Source: CBDDHT01 sp965227905 (GTDB lineage: Bacteria; Pseudomonadota; Alphaproteobacteria; Rhizobiales; Methyloligellaceae). From it: 64,000 bases of DNA. Position numbers and translations under genes: made by a program. The stretch lies in NCBI GenBank assembly GCA_965227905.1, contig OZ245780.1:4402001-4466000 (forward strand), written 5' to 3'. Below, piece by piece: positions 8,673 to 17,068 of this stretch (its first letter is position 1; every line of letters begins with the position of its first letter). Under the pieces are notes generated by a model that was given only the letters and a program-made list of their open reading frames with translations, was not told where the DNA came from and did no database searches.

Positions 8673-10706
8673 ATGACGGATTCCAACGTTTCAGACAGGT
8701 ATCTTCAAATTCGCCTTTTGGGCGATTTGGAGGTCTTGCGTGCCGGCGAACCTGTAGCGTTGCCGCGTTCCAAAAAAACGCGCGCGCTGCTGGCTTTTCT
8801 GGCCTTGCAGAAGCGGGCGACGCGCCGCGAGCGCCTCTGCACGATTTTTTGGGATATGCCGGATGATCCAAAGGGCGCGCTGCGGTGGAGTTTGTCGAAA
8901 CTGCGCCCGGTGCTCGATGAGCCGGATAACAAGCGCCTGATTTCGGAGCGCGACAGGGTCTCCATCAGCGCCAACGATACCGAAATCGACGTCAATGCCT
9001 TGCTGGATGCTCAGTTGAATGCCGACGACCTTGATGCGGATACACTTGAGCATCTGGCCCTGACTGGCGGTTTGCTGGAAGGCTTTGAACTCCCGCGCTG
9101 CCCGGATTTCGAAATCTGGCTGGCGTCCGAGCGAGAGAATGTGCGGAGTGCCCGCCTCGCCGTTCTCAAGAGCCTGATCCAGCGCTACGAAGATGATCCT
9201 GCCCGGGCCGTCGACTATGCCAGGGCGCAGGTTGAACTCGAACCCTACAGCACCGACGCGCGAATTCAGCTTGTCGATCTGCTGGTTGCGTCGGGACGGG
9301 CGCGTGAAGCGGATCGGCAGATACAGCTCGCCCGCGATATCATCGGCCAGGCTGGCCTTTCGGTCACCGCTCTGAATGCCGCTTGGACCAAGCAGAAAAA
9401 AGCCCCCCCGGCCCAGCCAGTCGCGCATGTGGCGACGACGCTGGACGACCGTTCCGTGGACGATGACCATCTGAGCGAATCGAGCCTCCTCGAGGATGGC
9501 GAACTAATCCTCCCTCGGCGGCCTTCTATCGCTGTTCTGCCATTCGCGACCCTCGGCCGAGGCACCGATCACGATGTCCTGGCCGACGGGCTGACCCATG
9601 ACTTGATCTCACGTCTTTCAAGCCTGCGATGGCTTTTCGTGATTGCCCGTGGCTCGTCATTCGCATTTCGGGACCCGGTCGACGACGTAACGCAGGTCGC
9701 CAAGAAGCTCGGCGTGCGCTACGTCGCCCAAGGAAGCCTGCAGTCCGGCGGCGACCGCATTCGTGTGCATGCGGCGCTTGTCGATGCGGTCTCGGGATCG
9801 GAATTATGGGCCGAGCAGTTCGACCGGAAGCTCGACGACATCTTTGCCATTCAGGACGAGATATCGAACGCCATCACTGGATCGCTGGAGACGGAAATCG
9901 AGCAGGCCGAGCAACGACGCGCGCTATTGAAACCGCCCGAAAGCCTGGATGCCTGGAGTGCCTATCACCGAGGCCTCTGGCATGCCTATCGGCCGACCCG
10001 TGCCGATGTTGATCAGGCGGAGCTGCTTTTTCGCCGGGCGATCGAACTGGACCCGACCTTCTCCCGCCCTTTTGCAGGCCTTTCGTTCGCCTGTTTCAAG
10101 AAAGGCTTCCTCGGTCATACATCGGATTTCAACGGTGCCTATCAAAACGCGCTGCACTTCGCCAACGAGAGCATCGGGCTCGATCAACGAGACTCCCTCG
10201 GCCATTGGGCGCACGGTCGTGCGATGCTGATGCTTCACGAGCATGACCAATCGATTGAGTCCCTGGAAACGTCGATCGCCCTCAATCCGAATTTTGCCGG
10301 TGCCCATTTTTCACTAAGCCGCTCACTGTTTGCCGAGGGCTCTAGCGATCGCGGCATCGAGGCAACGGACCTCGCACGGCGACTGAGCCCCTGCGATCCG
10401 CAATTCTTCGCCATGCTGAGCGTGCGCGGCAATTGTCTGGCGCAGCTCGGTCGCTACGACGAGGCCGCGGATTGGGTGATGCGGGCCGTCCGACAGACCA
10501 ATGCTCATCATCACATTCTGGCAATCGCAACCTATTGCACCGCACTCGCGGGCCGAATGGACGTCGCAAGAGACAATCTGGCGCAGTTATTGGCGAAGCA
10601 ACCGGACTACAAGAGCGCTGACTTTTTTCAAGCCTTTCCGATCAAGCGTCAGGAACACAAAGAGCTTGTGCTTGAAGGCCTGAAGAGAGCCGGGTTCGAA
10701 AACTGA
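8673..10706 (+). CDS. BTAD/SARP-like regulator with TPR and adenylate-cyclase-type sensor region
   Basis: 677 residues from the ATG at 8673 (AAGGAAA ten bases upstream); a GTG at 8613 would add 20 residues. Order: OmpR/PhoB-type winged helix (about residues 8-90, with LLGDLEVLRAGEPVALPRSKKTRALLAFL-like features), a bacterial transcriptional activation domain (about 95-235), a linker, then SIAVLPF opening a FlgO/TolB-N-like fold (about 285-410) and TPR helices to the end. This layout is typical of proteobacterial regulators related to SARP and to CadC/adenylate-cyclase TPR proteins. It probably activates transcription from direct repeats; targets unknown. OsmC follows 11 bases after its stop, so these are cotranscribed. 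Confidence 0.8.
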   Translation: MTDSNVSDRYLQIRLLGDLEVLRAGEPVALPRSKKTRALLAFLALQKRATRRERLCTIFWDMPDDPKGALRWSLSKLRPVLDEPDNKRLISERDRVSISANDTEIDVNALLDAQLNADDLDADTLEHLALTGGLLEGFELPRCPDFEIWLASERENVRSARLAVLKSLIQRYEDDPARAVDYARAQVELEPYSTDARIQLVDLLVASGRAREADRQIQLARDIIGQAGLSVTALNAAWTKQKKAPPAQPVAHVATTLDDRSVDDDHLSESSLLEDGELILPRRPSIAVLPFATLGRGTDHDVLADGLTHDLISRLSSLRWLFVIARGSSFAFRDPVDDVTQVAKKLGVRYVAQGSLQSGGDRIRVHAALVDAVSGSELWAEQFDRKLDDIFAIQDEISNAITGSLETEIEQAEQRRALLKPPESLDAWSAYHRGLWHAYRPTRADVDQAELLFRRAIELDPTFSRPFAGLSFACFKKGFLGHTSDFNGAYQNALHFANESIGLDQRDSLGHWAHGRAMLMLHEHDQSIESLETSIALNPNFAGAHFSLSRSLFAEGSSDRGIEATDLARRLSPCDPQFFAMLSVRGNCLAQLGRYDEAADWVMRAVRQTNAHHHILAIATYCTALAGRMDVARDNLAQLLAKQPDYKSADFFQAFPIKRQEHKELVLEGLKRAGFEN

Positions 10707-10717
10707 TACAGGACGTC

Positions 10718-11185
10718 ATGTCGGAACACAGCTTTACATATCGCACCTCGATTGCATGGACTGGCAATCAAGGCACCGGCACGTCCAGCTACAAGGCGTA
10801 TAGCCGCGATTACGATATCGGCGCACAGGGCAAACCGACTATCGCCGGATCATCGGAAGTTGCCTTTCGCGGTGACAAGACGCGTTACAATCCGGAAGAC
10901 CTGCTCGTCGCATCGATCTCATCGTGCCACATGCTCTGGTATCTGCATCTGGCTGCCGAAGCCGGCATCGTCGTTGAGACATATAAGGACGATGCCGAAG
11001 GGATCATGGTCGTTGAAAGTGGTGGCGCCGGACGGTTCACAGGCGTCGCCCTGCGGCCCAGGATCACGCTTGCACCGGATAGCGACGCCCAATTGGCACT
11101 GGCACTCCATGAAACAGCACATGAGAAGTGCTTCATCGCGAACTCAGTTAACTTTCCCGTGAGCTGCGAGCCTGAGATCGCATAG
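10718..11185 (+). CDS. OsmC/Ohr-family peroxide reductase
   Basis: 155 residues. The two family cysteines are present: C70 in SISSCHMLWYLH and C138 in AHEKCFIANS, together with an arginine in the RYNPEDLL motif (R56). Such enzymes reduce organic hydroperoxides or fatty acid peroxides in the cytoplasm using a Cys-Cys couple recycled by lipoylated proteins or thiols. It follows the BTAD regulator by 11 bases and precedes an exported aldo/keto reductase, suggesting an oxidative or carbonyl stress theme for this operon. Confidence 0.9.
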   Translation: MSEHSFTYRTSIAWTGNQGTGTSSYKAYSRDYDIGAQGKPTIAGSSEVAFRGDKTRYNPEDLLVASISSCHMLWYLHLAAEAGIVVETYKDDAEGIMVVESGGAGRFTGVALRPRITLAPDSDAQLALALHETAHEKCFIANSVNFPVSCEPEIA

Positions 11186-11242
11186 GACGCCTATTCTTGT
11201 CATTATGGCGGATCAGGCTTTGGCGAGATATGAGACAGCTCC

Positions 11243-12178
11243 ATGCCCCCAAACGGTTCCACGATTACACGGCGTACCATCCTTGCGTCGCTTGCAGCAG
11301 CGGGCTGCCAGCTTCTGCCGGGCGCACAGATTGCCGCGGCAGCCGCGGGCTCACCGCTAAAGCGGGCAATTCCCTCAAGCGGAGAGATGATCCCGGCAGT
11401 CGGCATGGGCACCTGGATTACCTTCAATGTGGGGGGCGATACCGCACTCCGTGACCAGCGGGCGAAAGTTCTGCAGACCTTTTTCGAGCAAGGCGGTGCG
11501 ATGGTCGATTCATCGCCCATGTATGGCTCTGCCGAAGACGTCATTGGCTATTGCCTCAAACGCGTTCCCGATCCAAGCCCGCTCTTCTCCGCGACCAAAG
11601 TCTGGACGATGACCGGGATGCTTGGCCGACGGCAGATGAAGAATTCGGAAGCGCTGTGGGGAGAGGATCAATTCGATCTGATGCAGATTCACAATCTGCT
11701 CGATTGGGAGACCCATCTCGATACCCTGAAAGCATGGAAAGCGGACAAAAGAATCCGCTATATCGGCATAACAACCTCTCACGGGCGCCGCCATGATGAC
11801 ATCGCGGATATCATGGCGAACGAACCCATAGATTTCGTGCAGTTCACCTACAACATCGTCGATCGAGAAGCCGAAAACCGTCTTTTGCCCCTTGCGGCCG
11901 AGAAGGGCCGTGCAGTTATCATCAACCGCCCCTTCCAACGCGGTGCTCTCTTCGAGCATGTGAAAGGCAAGCCTCTCCCCGACTGGGCTGGCGAGATCGA
12001 TGTTGAAAACTGGGCTCAGTTCCTGCTCAAATTCGTCATCTCGCACCCGGCTGTGACATGCGCCATCCCGGCAACGTCAAAGGTCGAGCATATGCTTGAG
12101 AATATGGGCGCGTTGCGAGGACGAATGCCGAATGCAAAAATGCGCAAACGCATGAGCAGCTATTTCGCAAACCTCTGA
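11243..12178 (+). CDS. Aldo/keto reductase with Tat signal peptide
   Basis: 311 residues. The N-terminus has a twin-arginine signal (TITRRTILASLAAAG..., cleavage likely near AAAAAG), so the enzyme is exported folded to the periplasm. The AKR tetrad is complete: D89 and Y94 in DSSPMYG, K119 in SATKVW and H150 in MQIHNL. NADPH is the usual cofactor, and an NADPH-dependent enzyme in the periplasm is biochemically odd unless the cofactor is carried along during Tat export. The position in an operon with OsmC and DUF6064 gives no substrate. Confidence 0.85.
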   Translation: MPPNGSTITRRTILASLAAAGCQLLPGAQIAAAAAGSPLKRAIPSSGEMIPAVGMGTWITFNVGGDTALRDQRAKVLQTFFEQGGAMVDSSPMYGSAEDVIGYCLKRVPDPSPLFSATKVWTMTGMLGRRQMKNSEALWGEDQFDLMQIHNLLDWETHLDTLKAWKADKRIRYIGITTSHGRRHDDIADIMANEPIDFVQFTYNIVDREAENRLLPLAAEKGRAVIINRPFQRGALFEHVKGKPLPDWAGEIDVENWAQFLLKFVISHPAVTCAIPATSKVEHMLENMGALRGRMPNAKMRKRMSSYFANL

Positions 12179-12196
12179 AGAGAGTACCACGTCGCG

Positions 12197-12841
12197 ATGA
12201 TCGCATTCTCGTCGGAGGCCTATTACGCACTCTTCGCCGAGTACAACGGAGCCGTCTGGCCTGCGCAAATCGTAGCGCTCATGCTGGGGCTCCTGGCGCT
12301 CGTCTCAGCAGGCCGCCCTTTCGGGCTGAGCGACAGGCTGATCGCAGCCACCCTTGTCGTGTTTTGGGTTTGGAGCGGCCTTATCTATCATTGGAACTAC
12401 TTTGCCGGGATCAATTTCGTCGCACCTGTCCTTGCCGTGCTCTTCCTCATTCAGGCCCTGCTACTGATTTGGACCGGCGTCGTCCGCGGCCGCATTGCGT
12501 TCCGCTTCGCAGGCGATCTTTATGCATGGGCGGGCGCGGCAATCGCGATATACGCCCTCGCATTCCATGCCATTACCAGCTACCTGGTCGGACATCTCTG
12601 GCCGGCCCTTCCTGCATTTGGCGTTACACCAAGCTCCGTCCTGCTGTTCACACTTGGTATGCTTCTAATGGCCGAACCGCGCGTACCCTGGCATCTTGTA
12701 ATCCTGCCGGTCGTCTTATGTATTGTCGGAGCGCTAGGCGCATGGTTCCTTGATGTTCGGGAGGATCTACCTCTGGCCGTTGGATGCATTGCCGCGCCAT
12801 TGTTCGCTATGCTCAAGAACCGTCGGCCTGCAAATTCCTGA
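12197..12841 (+). CDS. DUF6064 multi-pass membrane protein
   Basis: 214 residues with six or seven hydrophobic helices (for example IVALMLGLLALVSAG, LIAATLVVFWVWSGLIY, VAPVLAVLFLIQALLLIW, ILPVVLCIVGALGAW). The pattern near the N-terminus (YNGAVWPAQ) and the W-N-Y motif after the second helix match the family called DUF6064. Function unknown. It starts 19 bases after the aldo/keto reductase and should be the last gene of that operon; 111 bases separate it from the next gene. Confidence 0.75.
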   Translation: MIAFSSEAYYALFAEYNGAVWPAQIVALMLGLLALVSAGRPFGLSDRLIAATLVVFWVWSGLIYHWNYFAGINFVAPVLAVLFLIQALLLIWTGVVRGRIAFRFAGDLYAWAGAAIAIYALAFHAITSYLVGHLWPALPAFGVTPSSVLLFTLGMLLMAEPRVPWHLVILPVVLCIVGALGAWFLDVREDLPLAVGCIAAPLFAMLKNRRPANS

Positions 12842-12952
12842 CGGGATTTGAGTCGCGCTGGAAAGAGGTCAGACAATCGCTGGACATCGCAATTCATGCA
12901 CCCATATATGAACCATGTTCACGATACACTTTAGATTGTTCAGGAACACAGC

Positions 12953-13984
12953 ATGACTCTGTTGCCGGACGAATTGGCACCGCACCAGCTCCCTGAGATT
13001 GCTGTGCTCGAAGCCGGACCGCATTGGCCGTTGGAAACACTCGAAACGGCCACCCGCCAGGTACATGCGCTCTTGGACGAGGCGACTGCACACTATCCTG
13101 CAGCAATACTGAGAGTTGGTGATGTCGTTTCCCGACGCTGGCTGGCTCGGACAAAGAACCCTCACCTCAGCGAAATGGATCGAATAGCGGCACATATCCA
13201 ACGGCCCGGAACCTACTACTTCAACATCAGCTATGAATGGGGGTGCAGCACTGCAGCCGGACCAAGTCCCGATGGTCGATCGGCGCGCCTCCTACGCATC
13301 CTCGATTGGCCGACAAACGGCCTCGGCCGGAATATCGTAGCCGTACGGGTTTCCGGCAGTGTCGGCACCTGGATCAATCTCACATGGCCGGGATACACAG
13401 GCGTGCTGCAGGCCATGGCGCCCGGACGCTTTGCAGCGGCCATCAATCAAGCACCCATGGACATGCCGGTTGGCATCATGCCCGTGGACTGGGCTGTTAA
13501 CCGCTCAAAGGTCTGGCGAAGCTCTGACCCGACACCGGCACATCTCTTGCGGCGCGTATTCGAGCAAGCCGAAAGCTATGACGAGGCATACAGATTGCTA
13601 GCGAATACGCCGATCGCCGCCTCGGCAATTTTCACGTTGAGTGGTCTTAGACCGAACGAAGCATGTGTCATTGAGCGCAAACCAAACGATGTGCATGTAG
13701 TCGAAGGCCCTGCGAGCGCAGCGAATGAATGGCAGATGCCGGAATGGCGAGGACGAAACCGCGGGGATGCGAATGACCTTCGTCGAGAAATTGTCGCCTA
13801 CTACGATCTTGCACTGCGATCGGATTTTGACTGGCTGCAGCCCCCGGTTCGCAATCCCACAACACGATTGGCTTTGATCACAGATGCCACAAGCGGGCAC
13901 ATCGTGGTTCAAGGATTCGAATCGGAAGGGCCTGCGACACGCGTGCTTTCGCTGCATTGCGGCGCATCCGCCTTGGCGCATTGA
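12953..13984 (+). CDS. Acid ceramidase/NAAA-like Ntn hydrolase
   Basis: 343 residues. C98 in EWGCSTAAG followed by R115 and D118 in RILDWP matches the Cys...Arg-x-x-Asp layout of acid ceramidase and N-acylethanolamine acid amidase (in human NAAA the Arg and Asp follow the Cys by 16 and 19; here by 17 and 20). The Cys lies about a hundred residues inside, as in proenzymes that cut themselves to expose it. Members hydrolyse amide bonds of N-acyl lipids or related amides. No signal peptide is visible, so unlike the lysosomal enzymes it would act in the cytoplasm. Substrate unknown. Convergent with the bactofilin gene. Confidence 0.75.
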   Translation: MTLLPDELAPHQLPEIAVLEAGPHWPLETLETATRQVHALLDEATAHYPAAILRVGDVVSRRWLARTKNPHLSEMDRIAAHIQRPGTYYFNISYEWGCSTAAGPSPDGRSARLLRILDWPTNGLGRNIVAVRVSGSVGTWINLTWPGYTGVLQAMAPGRFAAAINQAPMDMPVGIMPVDWAVNRSKVWRSSDPTPAHLLRRVFEQAESYDEAYRLLANTPIAASAIFTLSGLRPNEACVIERKPNDVHVVEGPASAANEWQMPEWRGRNRGDANDLRREIVAYYDLALRSDFDWLQPPVRNPTTRLALITDATSGHIVVQGFESEGPATRVLSLHCGASALAH

Positions 13985-14015
13985 CCTGAATGGACTGCCT
14001 TCAGTATGGGAAGTT

Positions 14016-14576
14016 TCAGCGGTCAGAGAAGTTCAATCGGCGGATGATCCTTCGAGCCCATCCTCGCGACGCCTTGAAAGCTGTCGGACGTTCGTCCAAT
14101 TGCGGTGCTTGTCGATCCAATATGTCTTGTGTGCCTTCGGCATCCGGGTGGCGACACTGGCAATCGGGTCCTTCGACGCAATACGCCCCGGGCGTCATGA
14201 AGAGTCTCTGAAAGAGGATTCCACCCGTGGCGCGAGCCGTTCGCTTCAGTTCGACTTGGCTTGCGAAAATTGAGCCGTGAACATCGCCGGCGACGACAAC
14301 ATCATCGGCGACAATGTCCCCTTCAACACATCCTCCAGGCCTTATCTCGACCTCAGCGCAACACACATCGCCGCAGATCTTGCCGCGAATTTCGACAACG
14401 CCGTTTGCCGTCAATCCACCGGTTAAGGTCACGCCCTCCGCAACTATTGTTGGCCCTTTTCGCCTTAGCGCACTCGCTAGCGACTTTGGCGTTAGATAAC
14501 GCGCGGGTTTGCCGGGCGAAGCCGCTAACGAGCTCGGCACGTTGGTCTTGGAGTCAACCTTGTCTTGCGCATACAT
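14016..14576 (-). CDS. Bactofilin (polymer-forming cytoskeletal protein), cysteine-rich
   Basis: 186 residues from the ATG at 14576; a GTG at 14630 would extend it by 18. The centre (about residues 45-125) is the bactofilin beta-helix: short repeated strands with glycine turns such as VTLTGGLTANGVVEIRGKI and VEGDIVADDVVVAGDVHGSI. Bactofilins self-assemble without nucleotide into filaments that anchor cell-wall or appendage proteins. Odd here are many cysteines: ICGDVCC and GGC in the core, and a YCVEGPDCQC cluster after it, with a basic tail. They may form disulfides or bind metal. It is a single-gene unit on this strand. Confidence 0.8.
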   Translation of the reverse strand: MYAQDKVDSKTNVPSSLAASPGKPARYLTPKSLASALRRKGPTIVAEGVTLTGGLTANGVVEIRGKICGDVCCAEVEIRPGGCVEGDIVADDVVVAGDVHGSIFASQVELKRTARATGGILFQRLFMTPGAYCVEGPDCQCRHPDAEGTQDILDRQAPQLDERPTAFKASRGWARRIIRRLNFSDR

Positions 14577-14879
14577 GGAACAAAACCAAAATCTAGGGAC
14601 GCGAGCGGCACCAGAGGAAATCGAGCGCACACAGATGATCGGAGCGCTGCATGTTTTACTTGGAACGATCTCAGATACGACCTTGAAACTACCATATCAT
14701 CCACGCAAAACCATCGATCATACAAAGGATTGTGGAAAAGCGATCATCGGGTATGTAAGAAATCTTGATGCTGACAATGACCAATATTCAGGCATGCACG
14801 CAATGATTTGTGATCGTCACGAACTCCATTGCGCTCCAATTTTTCTGTAGTGTGGGGTTTAGTGAAAAAGGAGTCTCAA
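14577..14879. promoter_or_regulatory. Divergent intergenic region, bactofilin / carbonic anhydrase
   Basis: About 300 bp, moderately A+T-rich from 14640 onwards, with no supported open frame. It should hold promoters of the bactofilin (minus) and of the secreted carbonic-anhydrase-like gene (plus); no clear operator was seen. Confidence 0.4.
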
Positions 14880-15680
14880 ATGAGAATGTCGTGCCTGAAT
14901 GTACCTACCATTGCGATTGCCATGCTCGCCTTGTCTACCGGTGCGGTTCATGCGCAGAAACTCTGTACAGGCTACGGCCCGCAAACGCCCCGAGACATTT
15001 CTCAGGTCGAAGGTACGAATGCCCGCATCTTCACTCTGGCGCCTCCGGCTTCAAAACTGAATTTGTGCAACATCCATACCCACACCAACGCCGAACATAA
15101 GGGGCCTGGTTTTCCAGTATTCGCGGGGAGCGGAAAGCATGGTGGCTACAAGTGCAGTAACTCGGACTCACTCTCGGCAGCGGAACTCAAAGACCCGTCA
15201 AACGGTCATGGCGCCTTTCACGGCATCAAACCCGGCGACACGATAGAGGTCCATTGGGTTTATTCGTCTTGCGATGTGACGCCGGGCAAGGGCCTCGGAT
15301 CCTGTTTGAGCGAGAAATGTGCCAATCCGGAACTGAGAGTCGAAGCACAGGTTTTTCTGGTCGTGAACGATCCCAAAGCGCTGGACTTCGCCAAGTTCGC
15401 CTACGCAGGGAACAAGGTCGGCGGACTTCACCAGGCCAAATCCCTTCCGACCGGAACTGGCACGCCGGTTGTCTTCGCCGGCTCCACGACAGGCCCCAAA
15501 TACACAGAGTCAGCCTGTTCACCCCTGCAGGTGACCTGGAGCGTGCGCCCGAACTGCGCCAAGATCGACGTCAGCTCACTCTACAAGTGGGCCAAAGACG
15601 GCAATGTGTTCAAAGAAGACCATTCTCATGGTGTCCGTCAGCTTGTCACAGCTAAGGAACTGCTGGCACCAATCAATTAG
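14880..15680 (+). CDS. Secreted delta-class carbonic anhydrase-like protein
   Basis: 266 residues from the ATG at 14880, which follows AAAAGGAG; upstream in-frame codons lack such a site. A signal peptide ends near AVHA-Q (residue 25). The mature part carries CNIHTHTNAEHKGPGF (C63, H66, H68, E72, H73) and VHWVYSSCDVTPG, features I associate with bacterial proteins annotated as delta-class (formerly cadmium-type) carbonic anhydrases; the histidines would bind zinc. Several further cysteines (KLCTG, YKCSN, SCLSEKCAN, SACSP, PNCAK) suggest disulfides in the periplasm. Role would be CO2/bicarbonate exchange outside the cytoplasm. Identification is from motif memory, hence moderate confidence. Its last 8 bases overlap the end of the convergent redoxin gene. 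Confidence 0.65.
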   Translation: MRMSCLNVPTIAIAMLALSTGAVHAQKLCTGYGPQTPRDISQVEGTNARIFTLAPPASKLNLCNIHTHTNAEHKGPGFPVFAGSGKHGGYKCSNSDSLSAAELKDPSNGHGAFHGIKPGDTIEVHWVYSSCDVTPGKGLGSCLSEKCANPELRVEAQVFLVVNDPKALDFAKFAYAGNKVGGLHQAKSLPTGTGTPVVFAGSTTGPKYTESACSPLQVTWSVRPNCAKIDVSSLYKWAKDGNVFKEDHSHGVRQLVTAKELLAPIN

Positions 15681-16158
15681 GGCCCGTCTCTATTGCTGAT
15701 TGGACGATCGCACCCAGTGCCATGTCGTGCACGGGACCGAAGAGCTGCGTCGCAATATGGCCCACACGATCGACAATGAGCGTCGTAGGCGTGCCTTTCA
15801 TACCATAGGCAGACATCGTCAATGGTAGTGGTCCCGGTTCTCCAACCTCGTCGACACCGATTGGAAACGTCAATCGGTTCTCATGGATGAAGGCCTTGAG
15901 GGCGACTGGCGTCATGGCTTCATGGTGTTCGAAGACGGTGTGAAGTCCGATAACAACCAAGTCCGTCTGCGAGAACATTTCATAGGCTCTCTGCGTCTGT
16001 GGGATCGCATGGGATACACATCCAGGGCAAAGCATCTGGAACGCATGAATCAGGACCGGACGCCCGCGAAGCTCTTTCAAACTCACGAAGCAATCGCTGT
16101 TGAACCAGCGCGAAACGGACAGCTCGGGGGCTCGGGTGTCTCTCAAAAGCTCATTCAT
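15673..16158 (-). CDS. TlpA/AhpC-like redoxin with CPGC active site
   Basis: 161 residues from the ATG at 16158 (GGAG nine bases upstream); a TTG at 16227 could extend it by 23. Thioredoxin fold: active site C44-P-G-C47 in MLCPGCVSH, and the cis-proline loop KGTPTTLIV. It should be a thiol-disulfide reductase or peroxiredoxin-like protein. No signal peptide, so cytoplasmic unless the longer start matters. It is downstream of the secreted protein gene at 16220 and probably cotranscribed with it from the MarR-controlled promoter near 17000. The stop codon overlaps the end of the convergent carbonic-anhydrase-like gene. Confidence 0.8.
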   Translation of the reverse strand: MNELLRDTRAPELSVSRWFNSDCFVSLKELRGRPVLIHAFQMLCPGCVSHAIPQTQRAYEMFSQTDLVVIGLHTVFEHHEAMTPVALKAFIHENRLTFPIGVDEVGEPGPLPLTMSAYGMKGTPTTLIVDRVGHIATQLFGPVHDMALGAIVQSAIETGPN

Positions 16159-16219
16159 CTCAAAAGGCTCCGTCCGACCGGCGGGCGCTCCTGCGAACGC
16201 TCGCCTGTTTCTTATTCGA

Positions 16220-16951
16220 TTATTCAATTCGGCCCGGAAGACTCAGATCACCGGACGCAACGTCGTAAACCGCGCTCACGCAAAGGAGCGGAACATGTGC
16301 ATTGGCATTGACGCGCAGCGCTGAGGTCACGCCATCGAAAGAGACGCCGGAGAGTTGAACCGTTTTTTCGAATGGAACGCGCACCTCGACCGACGTCTCG
16401 GTGAACGTGGGATGCCACCCCGGGCTGTCGATCAAGATTGGCAGATGCGGCCATGTCTTCGGCAGGTCAAACACCTCCCCCTTCTTGATGTCCCGCACCT
16501 TTAGTCCAGCCTCACCGCACTGATCGGTTTTGGTCAGTACAACCCAATGACTATGCCATTTACGACCGTCATTTTTGGGATCGCCATCGCCATCCTCATC
16601 GAAGAGAGGCGTATCGTCGAAATCGGGGTGGGATGTGACGGCAAATGCCAGGATACCGGTCTTGGGGCTGAAACCCACAGCGGAAGGGTCGAAGCTTGTC
16701 GGCCAGACATAGGAGTATACCGTCGCACCTTTGAGCTGACCGATTGTTGCCGGGGTACTGGCTCCGGCATCCTTGGCAACATCCATTCGGAAGACCAAGT
16801 TTTGACCATCCTGTTTAATGGCCGCTTTCTGGATATCAAAGCTTGGATTGTCCGGGACCGATGATGTCGAAGAGACATCACCTGCCAGTGCCGCCCCCGT
16901 GATCATCGCGAGGAAACAGATAGCCGCCGCCAGGGTTCTTTCGATTTTCAT
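16220..16951 (-). CDS. Secreted protein of unknown function under MarR control
   Basis: 243 residues from the ATG at 16951, chosen because AAGGAGA stands before it and a signal peptide starts there (KIERTLAAAICFLAMITG..., cleavage near ALA-GDV); longer in-frame starts run through the operators. The mature chain is beta-rich with an acidic segment DEDGDGDPKNDG resembling a calcium loop, followed by KWHSHWVVL. Family not recognised. It diverges from the MarR gene at 17069 with two matching operator palindromes in the gap, and the redoxin gene lies downstream on the same strand, so secreted protein and redoxin are likely one regulated unit. Confidence 0.7.
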   Translation of the reverse strand: MKIERTLAAAICFLAMITGAALAGDVSSTSSVPDNPSFDIQKAAIKQDGQNLVFRMDVAKDAGASTPATIGQLKGATVYSYVWPTSFDPSAVGFSPKTGILAFAVTSHPDFDDTPLFDEDGDGDPKNDGRKWHSHWVVLTKTDQCGEAGLKVRDIKKGEVFDLPKTWPHLPILIDSPGWHPTFTETSVEVRVPFEKTVQLSGVSFDGVTSALRVNANAHVPLLCVSAVYDVASGDLSLPGRIE

Positions 16952-16979
16952 CACAAAATCTCCTTCACTTGTACAAAAT

Positions 16980-16994
16980 GCATCGAGTCGATAC
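16980..16994. promoter_or_regulatory. MarR operator copy A
   Basis: GCATCGAGTCGATAC, an inverted repeat (one mismatch) around a central G; the same 15-mer, inverted, occurs at 17035. It sits 29 bases before the ATG of the secreted protein gene. Confidence 0.7.
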
Positions 16995-17034
16995 AATATA
17001 CATTTAGAGCGCCACCCTTGCGCTGTCAATAGAT

Positions 17035-17049
17035 GTATCGACTCGATAC
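17035..17049. promoter_or_regulatory. MarR operator copy B
   Basis: GTATCGACTCGATAC, a perfect 7-bp inverted repeat around one base, centred 55 bp from copy A and 20 bp before the MarR start codon. Two copies in a divergent MarR promoter strongly suggest autoregulation. Confidence 0.7.
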
Positions 17050-17068
17050 TAAAATTTGGAGATCGAAC

